64,000 nucleotides of DNA from Sipunculus nudus (GCA_026874595.1 CM049307.1:39042862-39106861); one strand, 5' to 3'; shown: positions 45,301-53,430, counted from the stretch's first letter. Numbers and translations: made by a program. Notes: generated from the letters alone by a model not told the origin.

Positions 45301-48300
45301 TAAACCTGTTAATTAGTTCATATCAGGAGGGTATGCGTTCATCCTCGTTCGTGTGTGTTTGTTTGTGTGTGTGCATTTGTTCGCAACACAATTCACCCAA
45401 TCCTGAACGGGGTCTCGTTAAATTGTAGGGCATTTCGGGAATGGGCCAATGAAGGATCGATTAAATTTTGTTGTTGGTTCGGATAATGATCAGGATTAAG
45501 GAACGTCATCAAGGAAAATAAACAAATCTACTCTCACTCATGGCGGAGGCTTGCATTCATTAGAGTGCAGATTTTCTTGCTCGCTTACAATATTCTCAGG
45601 ATGACATCGATGTTAAAAGTTGATCTTAAAATTCTGCTATCGGACACACAATAAGTTTAAACCTGATTATAGCACTTATATTCCAGGCTTAATTTTGTAT
45701 TTTGTAGAATTCAAAGAAGCCTTCGACCTGTTTGACCAGGATGGGGACGGGAGCATAACGACCAGCGAGCTTGGGACGGTGATGAGATCCCTGGGACAGA
45801 ACCCGACGGATAGCGAGCTCATCGACATGATACACGAGGTGGACGCTGACGGTAATACAGTCACAATCCCTCACATGGCCGAAAATACATGAAACTGTAC
45901 AGTGGTCACTCTGCCCTTTAAGGCTTATACAAATTCGTTTTGATTCCATCCATGCATATGGACCGGAACGTGTTTATTCTTAAAAGTTTATCCTTGAGAT
46001 CTTCTTAGTGCATTTTATATTAATATTTTTTTTAAAAGGAAGCTAAGTGAAATATTAGATAAATGCGATTATACAAAATGAGATGTTTAGGTCCGTTAAT
46101 AGAGCAATCAAGCAATGAAAGTACCTTTGCAGGTATGCGCACGCCTATTATAGTGATGAGGACAAAAGCTAAAAATAAAACGAGCTAATGACATTAAATT
46201 TAAAATTTCTTAAACAATACATGAATAGAGACGTTCACTCTGACACGCATTCACTACGCTCCGGCCTTTTGAAATCAGTTCGGCTAAGTTTAACTCAAGC
46301 CATGGTGAATGTCTTACGCACCGAAACAACTCTCAGGTGCTTTGCTGTTGTAACTCGGGATTGATGTCTCGTCGTCATGCTAGGACATGATAGTTATATT
46401 AGTTATACATAGGCGGGGATCTAGTAATAGTTGTGGCATGGTAATAGACTGTTCTGCTTTTGCACAAAACCAAGCCAGGCGGTAGGATATTCCTGATTGT
46501 CTAGACAGCTATGTGACCACCTCAAAAGTTCCGGTATACATCCGTTTAACAATTACATGTAACGGAAGTTAACATTATCGGAGCTATACCCTTACCATGC
46601 GTGAATGACTTATGAATCCTTTCACAAATCATGTAAATTGTAAACCCATAATTCATAAAAATATGGCGAGATATGTAAAAAAATTGCTGATTTAGATTTA
46701 TTACCTGCAAGTTTGACCTATTTTATAGTTAGGTTGAGTAATGATAGAGGGCGACTCATTCCATCCAAACAACAAATGAAAAACGACCATGTCGATCTTG
46801 TTTTAAACAGCAGGTTTTAATATACGTAGTAATTTAAATTAATTTTAATATGTTCTGGTTCTTTTTTGTAAAGCGTTTTGGAGCACGTGGATGGATTTTA
46901 CGCTATATAAATAAAATTTTATTAGTATAATTATAAAAGGTTGGCCACGTTTAATTTATTATTCGAGTGCGGCCACCGGGTAGATGATAATTACGTGAGA
47001 AATCTAAGTTTAGTTTATTTCACTTCAAATTGGCTCGTAAAATGAAAACTTGGGGGTTATCGGGTGTAAAATTTAAAATAACATGCTACAAAGAACAAAC
47101 AGCTTGCATTATATTTTTGTAGCCAGGTTAAGCGGTGCAGCTGATAGTATTATCTAAGAATAAGAGAAGGACGTATGTATCGCCGAAAGCAGGACTGACA
47201 GTTTAACCTCAGGTGATTTAAACTGGAAAGACAGATCAGGTGTAAGTATTATGTGAAGTTTACGCTCCCGAGGCAGCGGAAATCTTACGCTTCTAAAGAA
47301 GCAACTGATTTTCACGCTGCCAGCTTTGACAAAGCTGACCGTTTATGATATATTTAGACACCAGATGGCGGTTCGTTGTCCGCTGAACAAAACGCGCGTA
47401 TGATGTGACAAGCAGCTAACCAGATGCCAATAAACAAACACGCGACAGGCATCCTGGCTCAGCCCATAGCTGCGCTTCAAGCGCCGTTTGAAGAAAAGTT
47501 TACGTTCGAATTTTAATTGCTCCCTCTGCATTCTCGCATCATCGACCGATTCGATTCTGACAGTATGACTGTGTTTGCGTAACTGCATAACTGTGTCTGC
47601 ATAACTGAAACTAGCCAGCGAGGTGTGCACGCAGCCTTTGTTGTTACGTTTCGTTTGAATTACAGCTCACCGACCGGGCATCCTATGTGCCCAAGGCCCT
47701 AAGTAAACCACGTAGCGGCAATTCTCTCTGAGCCTGTGGCCGGTTCATACGGTTACCGGGGCGATGAGCTGTCACTCAAAACGAAATGAACATGATTGGC
47801 TCCGTGTATTCCTCGCTTGCCCGTGTCTGCCAGCACAAGGTCTCATCTGATTGGACAAAAATACAGTGCTCCCCTCTGGTGTAGCAATTCAGGAAACGAG
47901 GTCATAACAAACAGCGCTAACCATATAGAAAGTAGGCCTATAGTTAAAGCGCTGTGTAAAGAGCATATGTGAAGTTAAGATAAAATGCAGTTCAATTTGG
48001 CATTGAAAGTAAACAAAAATCGGAAAAAATGGAAGCACTTGTGTCTAATTAACTGAACCTTCATGTAATTTGTATATAAAACAGTTACTAGTCTTAATTT
48101 AGAAACATTTAGGGTTTGATTTTAATTACAAATGTAAATGAAATAATTTCTTTTACCTTTAAAACAAATCGAGAGTACACATAAAGGTCATCAATTTCTT
48201 TATCCTTAATTAGACATGATTATGTCCTTCTTGATAGGTGAATATAATTATAAGGTCGCATGTGTGTTAATTTTGTAAGGACGACATGGCTACACCCCCA

Positions 48301-49440
48301 TACCCGATATACAGTGGAACCTGTCAAAAAGACCATATATCTAATAAGAGCACCTGTCTATTAAGACTACTTTTTTCCAGTACGAAGGATGGTTTTATTA
48401 CACACCTTTTTATTGTGTACTGATATCTTCTAAGCTGCAGTTATATCAACAAAAATTTCAAATGACAGAAATATTTCAGGCACATCTTACTTCAAACAAG
48501 TTTTTGCCCAGTTGAAACACGACCCCTGGCATCAAGTTAGCCCTTGTATATATTTCAGGTAACGGTACGATAGACTTCAGCGAGTTTCTACAGATGATGT
48601 GTAAGAAGCAGCGGGACCCTGACAGCGAGGAGGAGCTCAAGGAGGCGTTCAGAGTGTTCGACAAGGAAGGTAACGGCTACATCAGCGCGGCGGAACTACG
48701 TCACGTCATGACGAACCTCGGCGAGAAGTTAACGGACGAAGAGGTGGCACAAATGATCCGGGAAGCCGACCTGGACGGGGACGGCATAGTCAACTATAAT
48801 GGTACGAAACGACCTTTTACAAATCCGCTGGGATTTTTTTTTTTAGTTTTGATCTAAAAATTGAATGTATAAAGTCACCTTTACTGTTCATATTGCCCAA
48901 AAAATATCCGAAACCCAATCACCAATCAATAAAAACCTATTAATGATTTCCGTTTAAAAAATCTCCAACAACCGATAAATGTCGTCGGTAGTTATTTTGC
49001 GTAAAATGTATGTATAATTAGAGCTTAATTAAACAGTTCTAAGCCAAACAAGCATTTATAGGCATGTGCTTGGTCTATAAAGTTTCCGGAGGAGTGATGT
49101 GTACGAATAAATGAATTGCGAGACTATAGGGTTTTTACAATTTTATTAAATGGTCATCGTAAAATAACTATTACGATCATTTAACAAATTTACCAAAACA
49201 CATTGTTGTACCATGTAGGCCTTAATAGTACCTGATGTAACGGACCATTTAGCTTATGTTACACAACTCAAGTTTTTACCTGTCTGAATGTCTGATATTA
49301 AACTAGCTAGATGGTCCTTTCGACTGTCTAAGTATTTTACTAATTGTGAGTTTACGTTCTATGTTTTTCTCTTTCCAGATTTTACAGAATTCGCTCGTCC
49401 TATTTTCACAAGGCAATATGACAGACTGATAACGTCTTGA
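3183..49440 (+). CDS. Calmodulin-like four-EF-hand Ca2+-binding protein (four exons; start codon not found)
   Basis: Joining 3183-3219, 45708-45851, 48559-48801 and 49379-49440 gives 161 residues ending in TGA with no frame break. Counting from the first visible residue, EF loops lie at 22-33 ([12 protein letters not shown]), 58-69 ([12 protein letters not shown]), 95-106 ([12 protein letters not shown]) and 131-142 ([12 protein letters not shown]). Loops 1 and 2 have complete ligands. Loop 3 has Glu at position 3 instead of Asp, and loop 4 ends in Asp instead of the usual bidentate Glu. The segment [20 protein letters not shown] is calmodulin-like, including the Lys that matches calmodulin Lys115. 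After loop 4 the tail (FTEFARPIF, then [10 protein letters not shown]) is longer than calmodulin's and lacks its paired methionines. By family, this is a cytosolic Ca2+ sensor; its targets are unknown. Introns after IA|E and after DADG|N fall where vertebrate calmodulin genes have them. It is probably a diverged paralogue, not calmodulin itself. AATAAA at 51056 is one possible poly(A) signal, which would mean a long 3' UTR. Confidence 0.9.
8590..8910. repeat. Degenerate tandem repeat, GT-rich
   Basis: Phrases such as GGCGGGGTGTACTGT, GTGTGTAGTGTGTTTG and GGGATGTAATGTAGG recur about four to five times with irregular spacing (roughly 55-80 bp). The plus strand is strongly G/T biased and C-poor through the block. 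It reads as an old minisatellite. The open frames on the opposite strand here are by-products of the repeat. Confidence 0.6.
12640..12685. repeat. (ATTC)n / (ATTA)n microsatellite
   Basis: Tetranucleotide run of TTCA/TTAA-type units: ATTC repeats, a short ATTA block, then ATTC repeats again. Confidence 0.9.
13370..13520 (-). mobile_element. Possible tRNA-derived SINE fragment
   Basis: On the minus strand, GGTTCAATCC (plus 13428-13437) resembles a Pol III B box with one base missing. It is preceded by GTCGTGGAGGC, a weak A-box-like phrase. Local base composition is richer in G+C than the flanks. The fragment may equally be an unrelated repeat; no poly(A) or other SINE tail was identified. Confidence 0.35.
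13886..13987. repeat. Compound (AC)n(AT)n microsatellite
   Basis: A run of about ten AC units passes directly into a long (AT)n tract with two TGT interruptions. Frames read through this tract are artefacts made of alternating Ile and Tyr. Confidence 0.95.
15506..15580. repeat. (AT)n microsatellite
   Basis: About 75 bp of alternating A and T with a single C interruption near 15570. Confidence 0.95.
16130..16690. repeat. Motif-dense block built on GCCGA / TCGGC phrases
   Basis: Short words such as GCTCGG, TTGCCGAA, GCCGAACATT, TTCGCCGA and ATCTGC recur in both orientations. GCCGAATGTTCG near 16246 faces GCCGAACATTGCCGA near 16313, so parts can fold back. This suggests a decayed foldback or palindromic transposon, or an old short-period repeat. 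The frames open on both strands have no family match and reflect the repetitive composition. A poly-G run (16709-16730) follows directly. Confidence 0.5.
17330..17600. repeat. Motif-dense block built on TCGCGA / TTGCG phrases
   Basis: CTCGCGA, TTTCGCGAGG, CTTGCGATAA, TCGCGAATACTTCG and TCGTCGCGAGTG occur at short irregular intervals with inverted forms. It resembles the 16.1-16.7 kb block in style but uses a different word. CpG is far denser than in the flanks. The 93-codon minus-strand frame (17611-17330) is Arg-rich and shows no domain, so I treat it as a repeat by-product. Confidence 0.5.
17818..18120 (+). mobile_element. TA-flanked MITE, family A, copy 1 (303 bp)
   Basis: It begins TGGTTCTCAGTCACCGCC and ends AGTGCCTGAGAACCA, a terminal inverted repeat of about 15 bp with mismatches. 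A TA sits just before the left end; the right flank is AA, probably mutated. The internal sequence aligns in inverse orientation with 31948-32195. It has no coding capacity. The TA target and short terminal repeats point to a Tc1/mariner-mobilised non-autonomous element (inference). Confidence 0.8.
19538..19560. repeat. Short (GATAT)n repeat
   Basis: Four to five units of a pentamer (TGATA/GATAT). Confidence 0.85.
20640..21480. other. Unassigned block, compositionally unlike its flanks
   Basis: About 840 bp richer in G+C than the surroundings. Loosely repeated phrases include TAACGGACTACTCTGTGG, AACAAGGGACTACTCAGTGA and GCTAACGGA. There is no open frame of useful length on either strand, so it is not a coding exon. 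It ends just before the LTR remnant at 21574. It may be a non-coding transposon or the untranslated leader of an element. Confidence 0.35.
21792..21809 (-). other. Primer-binding-site candidate of the LTR remnant
   Basis: On the minus strand, TGGGGGTTCGTCTGGATG begins six bases after the CCGTAACA end of the LTR. The TGG start and the distance are typical. The TGGGGG opening is the type expected for tRNA-Pro priming, with mismatches further in, so the tRNA assignment is tentative. Confidence 0.6.
22281..22288 (-). promoter_or_regulatory. TATA box inside the LTR
   Basis: TATATAAA on the minus strand, followed by a transcribed-looking GGGGCTGTGTTTTAGAG phrase that is kept in the other LTR copy at 40916-40922. 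It would drive minus-strand transcription from the LTR. Activity is not known. Confidence 0.55.
26942..27159. mobile_element. Possible hAT-type MITE with poly-G interior
   Basis: It starts CAGGGGCGG and ends CTGCCCCTG, short terminal inverted repeats of the CAGGGGC type seen in many hAT elements. Between them lie further GGGGCGG phrases, GGCGCCCCC and a long G run near 27120-27133. An 8-bp target duplication is not visible, so it is either decayed or the class is wrong. Confidence 0.4.
29030..29150 (+). mobile_element. MITE family A, fragment (copy 3)
   Basis: The stretch GAACATTTCTTTCAAGAAAA with TAAAATAATTA after it matches copy 1 around 17925-17950. The preceding CCCCCCACGTATAAAATACT phrase also matches. 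The terminal inverted repeats are not recognisable, so this is an eroded fragment. Confidence 0.55.
31948..32195 (-). mobile_element. TA-flanked MITE, family A, copy 2 (248 bp, inverse orientation)
   Basis: The ends are TGGTTCTAAGGCACC and GGTGCCTGAGAACCA, near-perfect inverted repeats, with TA on both sides (31946-31947 and 32196-32197). Its reverse complement follows copy 1 through the GTCAATTT, TTGATAA, CTCCTTTGTTATGTA and TTATTATCATG landmarks. It lacks the ~50-bp stretch around 17878-17925 of copy 1. It is non-coding. Confidence 0.85.
33066..33419. other. GC-richer stretch open on both strands; not assigned
   Basis: Frames of 117 codons (+, 33066-33419) and 109 codons (-, 33403-33074) overlap almost fully in a local G+C-rich island of the intron. 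The minus frame looks more protein-like (for example [10 protein letters not shown] and [10 protein letters not shown]) but matches no family I know, and I did not identify matching splice sites. It could be an old coding fragment, an exon of a nested gene, or chance. Confidence 0.2.
37703..37770. repeat. (AT)n microsatellite
   Basis: Long alternating A/T tract with a TATGTAATA interruption near its end. Confidence 0.95.
38572..39305 (-). repeat. Inverted relative of the 338-bp repeat at the window start
   Basis: It opens with AGCTCAGCTGACTGTAAGTC (38580-38599), the reverse complement of the tail at about 876-895, followed by a CCGTC/TGTC run. Two or more diverged units then follow, with CCTGAAATTAGGTC and GGCGCCACCTGTATTT matching the reverse complement of 1-760. 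The two copies lie about 38 kb apart in opposite orientation. It is non-coding. Confidence 0.8.
39661..39850 (+). mobile_element. Possible tRNA-derived SINE
   Basis: GGTTCGCGTCC at 39690-39700 fits the Pol III B box with one mismatch; the A-box region (GGTTAGGGGCCGG, about 39663-39675) is weak. About 150 bp of unrelated body follow. The copy is isolated here; the other tRNA-like heads in the window (13.4 and 53.3 kb) are not close copies. Confidence 0.45.
40020..40152 (-). mobile_element. MITE family A, fragment (copy 4, inverse orientation)
   Basis: Read on the minus strand it begins CGGTTTCTCAAGCAC beside a TA (40153-40154). It then has GGGGCGTTAATTTT and GCTCGGAAATTTCTTTCAAG, in the order seen in copy 1. 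The other end cannot be defined, and it is more diverged than copies 1 and 2. Confidence 0.6.
40389..41203 (-). mobile_element. Solo LTR of the same family as 21574-22550 (815 bp)
   Basis: The ends are TGTTACGGAACC and CACCTGTAACA on the plus strand (TG...CA on either strand), flanked by the 4-bp direct repeat ACGC (40385-40388 and 41204-41207). It aligns along its length with 21816-22550, plus a short extra internal segment near 40590-40650. TATATAA at 40922-40916 and AATAAA at 40548-40543 on the minus strand give the transcription direction. No internal region is left, as expected after LTR-LTR recombination. Confidence 0.87.
42252..42319. repeat. (AT)n microsatellite
   Basis: About 68 bp of alternating A/T with one AAA interruption near 42265. 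Confidence 0.95.
45708..45851 (+). CDS. Calmodulin-like gene, exon with EF-hand 1 and most of EF-hand 2
   Basis: Acceptor TTTTGTAG ends at 45707 and donor GTAATA starts at 45852. Its 144 nt equal the length of the matching vertebrate calmodulin exon. It encodes [20 protein letters not shown], then [20 protein letters not shown] and IHEVDADG. Both ends are in phase 1. Loop 1 is complete at 22-33; loop 2 continues in the next exon. Codons here are G+C-richer than the surrounding DNA. Confidence 0.95.
45852..48558 (+). other. Intron (2.7 kb) of the calmodulin-like gene
   Basis: GTAATA to TATTTCAG. It holds a retroposon-like 3' tail at 46869-46936 and a CpG-denser island at about 47330-47780. 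I see no coding exon inside. Confidence 0.85.
46869..46936 (+). mobile_element. Retroposon 3' tail fragment
   Basis: TAAAGCGTTTTGGAGCACG followed by a CGCTATATAAATAAAATTTT phrase and an ATTAGTATAATTAT end. This resembles the conserved 3' tail shared by many invertebrate SINEs and their partner LINEs. Only the tail is recognisable. Confidence 0.5.
48559..48801 (+). CDS. Calmodulin-like gene, exon with end of EF-hand 2, EF-hand 3 and most of EF-hand 4
   Basis: The acceptor TATTTCAG and the donor GTACGA bound 243 nt, phase 1 at both ends. It encodes [20 protein letters not shown], the linker [13 protein letters not shown], loop 3 [12 protein letters not shown], then [20 protein letters not shown] and loop 4 up to Asn 11. 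Its length equals the sum of the two vertebrate calmodulin exons that cover this region, so the intron between them is absent here. Loop 3 has Glu at position 3. Confidence 0.95.
48802..49378 (+). other. Intron (577 bp) of the calmodulin-like gene
   Basis: GTACGA donor to a strong pyrimidine tract (TTTTTCTCTTTCCAG). Nothing else is recognised inside. Confidence 0.85.
49379..49440 (+). CDS. Calmodulin-like gene, last coding exon
   Basis: It follows an excellent acceptor and completes loop 4 with Asp (split codon G|AT), then [19 protein letters not shown] and TGA at 49438-49440. The hydrophobic spacing after the loop (F, F, I, F) fits the exiting helix of an EF-hand, which supports this exon over a chance match. 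The tail is about eight residues longer than calmodulin's and has no methionine pair. Confidence 0.85.
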
Positions 49441-51287
49441 TACAGGACTTACTCATTCTTCAGTATAGCAATGAGTATATCGATCCAAGAAGCTCTGGTC
49501 GGCCCTCGAGGGTTCATATTGCGTGGTCACGTGATGTGTCACTAATGATTTCTGAGATTATCATGACATCCCCTCTCTGCAATTCATATCTCTGCCGATA
49601 TCATATATACCTGTTTTCCCTAACAAACACAGCTTCGTTCCTTGAGTTTGTTTCAATAACATTTTAAGACTTAATTCTGGGGCAGGCTTTAGTACCATTG
49701 TTACACTCTGCTACGTCGTAATGGGTCTGTTGCAATAATATTTTACTGGACTTAAGCCCTGTAGCAGGCCTAAATACCATTGTTACAATTATGACGTCAT
49801 CATGGTAACTACAGTGACACACGGGCTTAAGTTCCCTACATGACTTAAGACACCTTATTGCAACACAACCAATGTTAATCATAATGAAACGTGTATGTCT
49901 CTCGTTAGCGCCATTCCGGCCCTCTGGCACTAGAGAGTGTGCCACCAGCGTACTGGCTGTCAGAGTGCCGTTATATCCTTCAGCGAGGAACGCACTATTA
50001 GGCTCTATGACGAGGCAAATATTTTTGTCATTTGTGACAACGCCTCCAGGTCTACAAGTACAATGCCAATTAACATAAATCAGACTAATCGTTAGTTTTT
50101 AGTATACTTTTTAACAACACCAAACATGAGCCAGAAAAGTTCCGTTGTAACTTAGCATATTGGTAAATCCCTCCGCATGTTTGTTGAATTTCTGACCGCA
50201 TGAGTATAGGCATGGCTCGCACGGGTTACTGGAGGCAGCCAACTTGTACGTGATACAGGAAATGACTCGTTACCATGAAGACGGAATTTCAGTGTGGGTT
50301 GTGAGTTCCATGTATACTCTTGTGTTGATTCATCATTCGTAGCCTAATGTTAAGATTGTGGGTTATTTATCACGATATGAATGCACCATGATGGAGGATC
50401 ACTGCGATGCATTCCACCACATTGCTTGTATCACGACTCAAGTAGGCCAACCAGCCCAATTCCGAGTGTCTATACTGAGTCGTGTTGTCACAGCTGGTCT
50501 CTCGTACGTCGAAACTACAGATTAAGTCACTTTATTGAAACAGGCCCCAAGTTATACAGTTTTTTATATATGGATCTCTATGTGATTCTATAATTACCAC
50601 AGGTATACATAGGCACGGGTAAGAATAGAGTGTGTTACCGTTCGATGCGACCAATACCCCTCTACCAGACTGAGCAAGACTGATGAAGCAGCGTAATTCC
50701 CTCAGTTAAACGGTTTTACAAGACGCAATTCGTTGTCAAGAAACAGCTCTCGTGTCAAAGCTTTGGTGCTTGCTCAACCGTGCTGATAGGTTGGGTTTCA
50801 AGTTGTTTTTTGCACTTAAAGAAATATTCTAGAACGCATTATCAAAGAAGCAAGGCGCACAGATGCATGATGGGATATGTGAACGGTACCGGAATCTGAT
50901 TGATTTACTAGTAAGGGCGATTTATGCACCCAGGTGATATTTCGTGGAAGTTCCTCTTTATCTGTTTGATATTCTGAATGAGATTTTAGATTTAGTGATA
51001 TATTATAGCATAGTTAATTTGTGAAATAATTATCGACAAAGAAAAGGAATGACAAAATAAAAATGCACAAGGAAAAGGTTTTATTTGGAATTTAATCACT
51101 CAGTGGCGTGTGCTTCGTTTCTGTGTGATCTCAGACAATGGCAAGCCATGCACTGCATATTTAAGTGATGCACATGTTCACAGTAAGCAAATGTATTTTA
51201 ACAATCGTGTAAAAAATCTTGAGAGAATACCATTAGGCTTCTTATGTAAACTGTTGATAATGACAAATTGTGCCCAAAATATAAGCT
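49441..51287 (+). other. 3' flank of the calmodulin-like gene, probably including the 3' UTR
   Basis: I see no further coding exon. The first clear AATAAA I noticed after the stop is at 51056-51061, just before the 95-bp array; the real polyadenylation site may be elsewhere. GGTACC and TGTAAC-type words are common but unassigned. Confidence 0.4.
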
Positions 51288-52045
51288 CTAAAACCATTCT
51301 GCTCTCAAAGATGGTCTTGTAAAACATGACAGTTACCTGTTATCTATGTTAATGAACCACTGATAATGATTATGTTAGTGGTCTTAAACCATTCTGCTCT
51401 CAAAGATGGTCTTGTAAAGCATGGCAGTTACCTGTTATCTATGTTAATGAACCACTGATAACGATTTTGTTAGTGGTCTTAAACCATTCTGCTCTCAAAG
51501 ATGGTCTTGTAAAGCATGGCAGTTACCTGTTATCTATGTTAATGAACCACTGATAATGATTTTGTTAGTGGTCTTAAACCATTCTGCTCTCAAAGATGGT
51601 CTTGTAAAGCATGGCAGTTACCTGTTATCTATGTAAATGAACCACTGATAATGATTTTGTAAGTGGTCTTAAACCATTCTGCTCTCAAAGATGGTCTTGT
51701 AAAACATGACAGTTACCTGTTATCTATGTTAATGAACCACTGATAATGATTTTGTTGGTGGTCTTAAACCATTCTGCTCTCAAAGATGGTCTTGTAAAAC
51801 ATGACAGTTACCTGTTATCTATGTTAATGAACCACTGATAATGATTTTGTTAGTGGTCTTAAAACATTCTGCTCTCAAAGATGGTCTTGTAAAACATGAC
51901 AGTTACCTGTCATCTATGTTAATGAACCACTGATAATGATTTTGTTAGTGGTCTTAAACCATTCTGCTCTCAAAGATGGTCTTGTAAAACATGACAGTTA
52001 CCTGTTATCTATGTTAATGAACCACTGATTATGATTTTGTTGGTG
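51288..52045. repeat. 95-bp satellite-like tandem array, about 8 copies
   Basis: The phrase ATTCTGCTCTCAAAGATGGT recurs at 51296, 51391, 51486, 51581, 51676, 51771, 51866 and 51961, exactly 95 bp apart with very few substitutions. Each unit holds ACCACTGATAATGATTTTGT followed by TAGTGGT, a hairpin with ACCACT/AGTGGT arms. It is non-coding and shows high copy identity, so it is recent or homogenised. It lies between two convergent genes. Confidence 0.97.
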
Positions 52046-52811
52046 AGGATCATATATGGCGGATGGTTTTTCAGACTGGTTCAACGTTGTAGTTGCGGCG
52101 GGTCTGCACCAGATGTCGCTCCACTGCGATCATGTTCATCTCTGTCCAAGTTTCTTTCCTTTTTCTTTTATTTGACCACGGATTTTAAACATTCGATGGA
52201 CGCGCATCACTCGAGAGCTTCTCCCTTTAAAAGCTGATATATTAAGTTTGTGTTTATGAAAAATATGTAATTTGTCATCGAGTTAAGACGTTGCCATGAC
52301 AATAAAGGAGAAACAGACCTTTTTTCACAAGCATGCGCATTGGGCGTAACGATTGTCTGCTGTGGTCAGGTGTAACTGGCCATTACTGAGAGTTTTTTTC
52401 TTTCTTTCTAAATTCAATAAAAGATAAAGGCCCAGACTAGGACCACATCGTTAAAGATAAGTTAGACTTTACTTTTGGAATATATCTATAACGAAAGATT
52501 AACTTTGTTGTCAATATAACGGCCCGAACACTTATTTCTCGCCGTCAGGTGGCGCCAATGAGGTAGAGACAGGGCACTGGATAGAAGAGAACCTGAGCTG
52601 AGGAGTTGATCGGTTTTTATATTGTTAAGCCTCGTGTGTTTGGAAGTCAGGACGGTTTGTTGTGAGCAGATGATCTGCTGAGTTGATGATGTATTTGTTA
52701 TATGTTAGGGTTAGGGAAGGGTAATATTTATTATATTAGGCGATAGATAACTCCCCATTCTCCTGCATGTTAGGGAATCTCAGATAAATAAAGTAAAAAA
52801 TAGAGAAACTG

Positions 52812-52812
<1 letters not shown>

Positions 52813-52847
<35 letters not shown>

Positions 52848-52856
52848 CTATATATT

Positions 52857-52916
<60 letters not shown>
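52813..52916. repeat. (AT)n microsatellite
   Basis: Two long alternating A/T tracts separated by an AACTATATATTTAACTATA interruption, about 104 bp in all. Confidence 0.95.
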
Positions 52917-52919
<3 letters not shown>

Positions 52920-53324
52920 GAGCGCTGAAGGTACTGCACAAGTGTGATTGTGTCCTGCACTTAAATATTACATCTTGTGCATATTGTTAAATGTTTCTTT
53001 TATACCAGTTTATCAATAAATTGTTTATATGTTTCGTATCCATGTTTGTTTCATTGTAATTACCAATATACGAGGTGGATCTGACGTCTACATGCCCGCA
53101 GCCATAACCTGTACTTTCTAAAGAACATGTGATGATGTTTTTGTTTTTCCAAGTGAGCATACGGTGGGATTTAACATCGACAGAACCAACCCCCCCCCCC
53201 CCCTTTCGGTTATTTTCTTTAAAGGCTATATAAAGAGCATGTGATGTTGGATATTGTAGGAAATCAAGCAGTTTGGTTGAACATGATGTTACGGGGTGAC
53301 ATAAAGCAGACCGAACTGTCTCGC

Positions 53325-53430
53325 TGGTGAAGCTTGCTTTTCTAGCGAAGCGGTTGGAACGCTGGGCATGTGCGCCACCGACATGGGTTCGGATCGGCCC
53401 AGTGTTTTCCCCTGAGCAATTTGTCTTTTC
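53325..53430 (+). mobile_element. tRNA-derived SINE head
   Basis: TAGCGAAGCGG at 53343-53353 fits the Pol III A box (TRGCNNAGYGG) fully. GGTTCGGATCG at 53386-53396 fits the B box in most positions. The spacing of 43 bp is typical of a tRNA. The surrounding GGAACGCTGGGCATGTGCGC arm is tRNA-like, but I could not fold a full functional tRNA, so a SINE head is more likely than a tRNA gene. Confidence 0.6.

Larger units (their letters stand above)
3220..45707 (+). other. Giant intron (about 42.5 kb) of the calmodulin-like gene
   Basis: It runs from GTATGT at 3220 to TTTTGTAG ending at 45707. It separates codon position 1 from positions 2 and 3 of a conserved Glu. It is filled with mobile DNA listed separately: LTR remnants, MITEs, SINE-like pieces, tandem repeats and (AT)n runs. 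Many short open frames occur on both strands; none shows a family motif I recognise, so I call no nested gene. Stretches between the listed repeats (for example 3.2-8.5, 9-12.6, 22.6-26.9, 27.2-29, 33.5-37.7 and 42.3-45.7 kb) show nothing I can assign. Confidence 0.85.

Noticed and set aside
45620-45892. Single-exon reading of the EF-hand frame with ATG at 45620
   Set aside because: The frame crosses an acceptor at 45707 and a donor at 45852; intron residues precede and follow the EF-hand part.
48594-48857. Start codon at 48594 as the beginning of a two-EF-hand gene
   Set aside because: This Met is internal (FLQMM); the sequence before it back to 48559 is conserved EF-hand 2 and the frame runs on past a donor at 48802.
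51288-52045. CRISPR-like array
   Set aside because: The whole 95-bp unit is repeated with no unique spacers, and the genome is eukaryotic; it is a tandem satellite.
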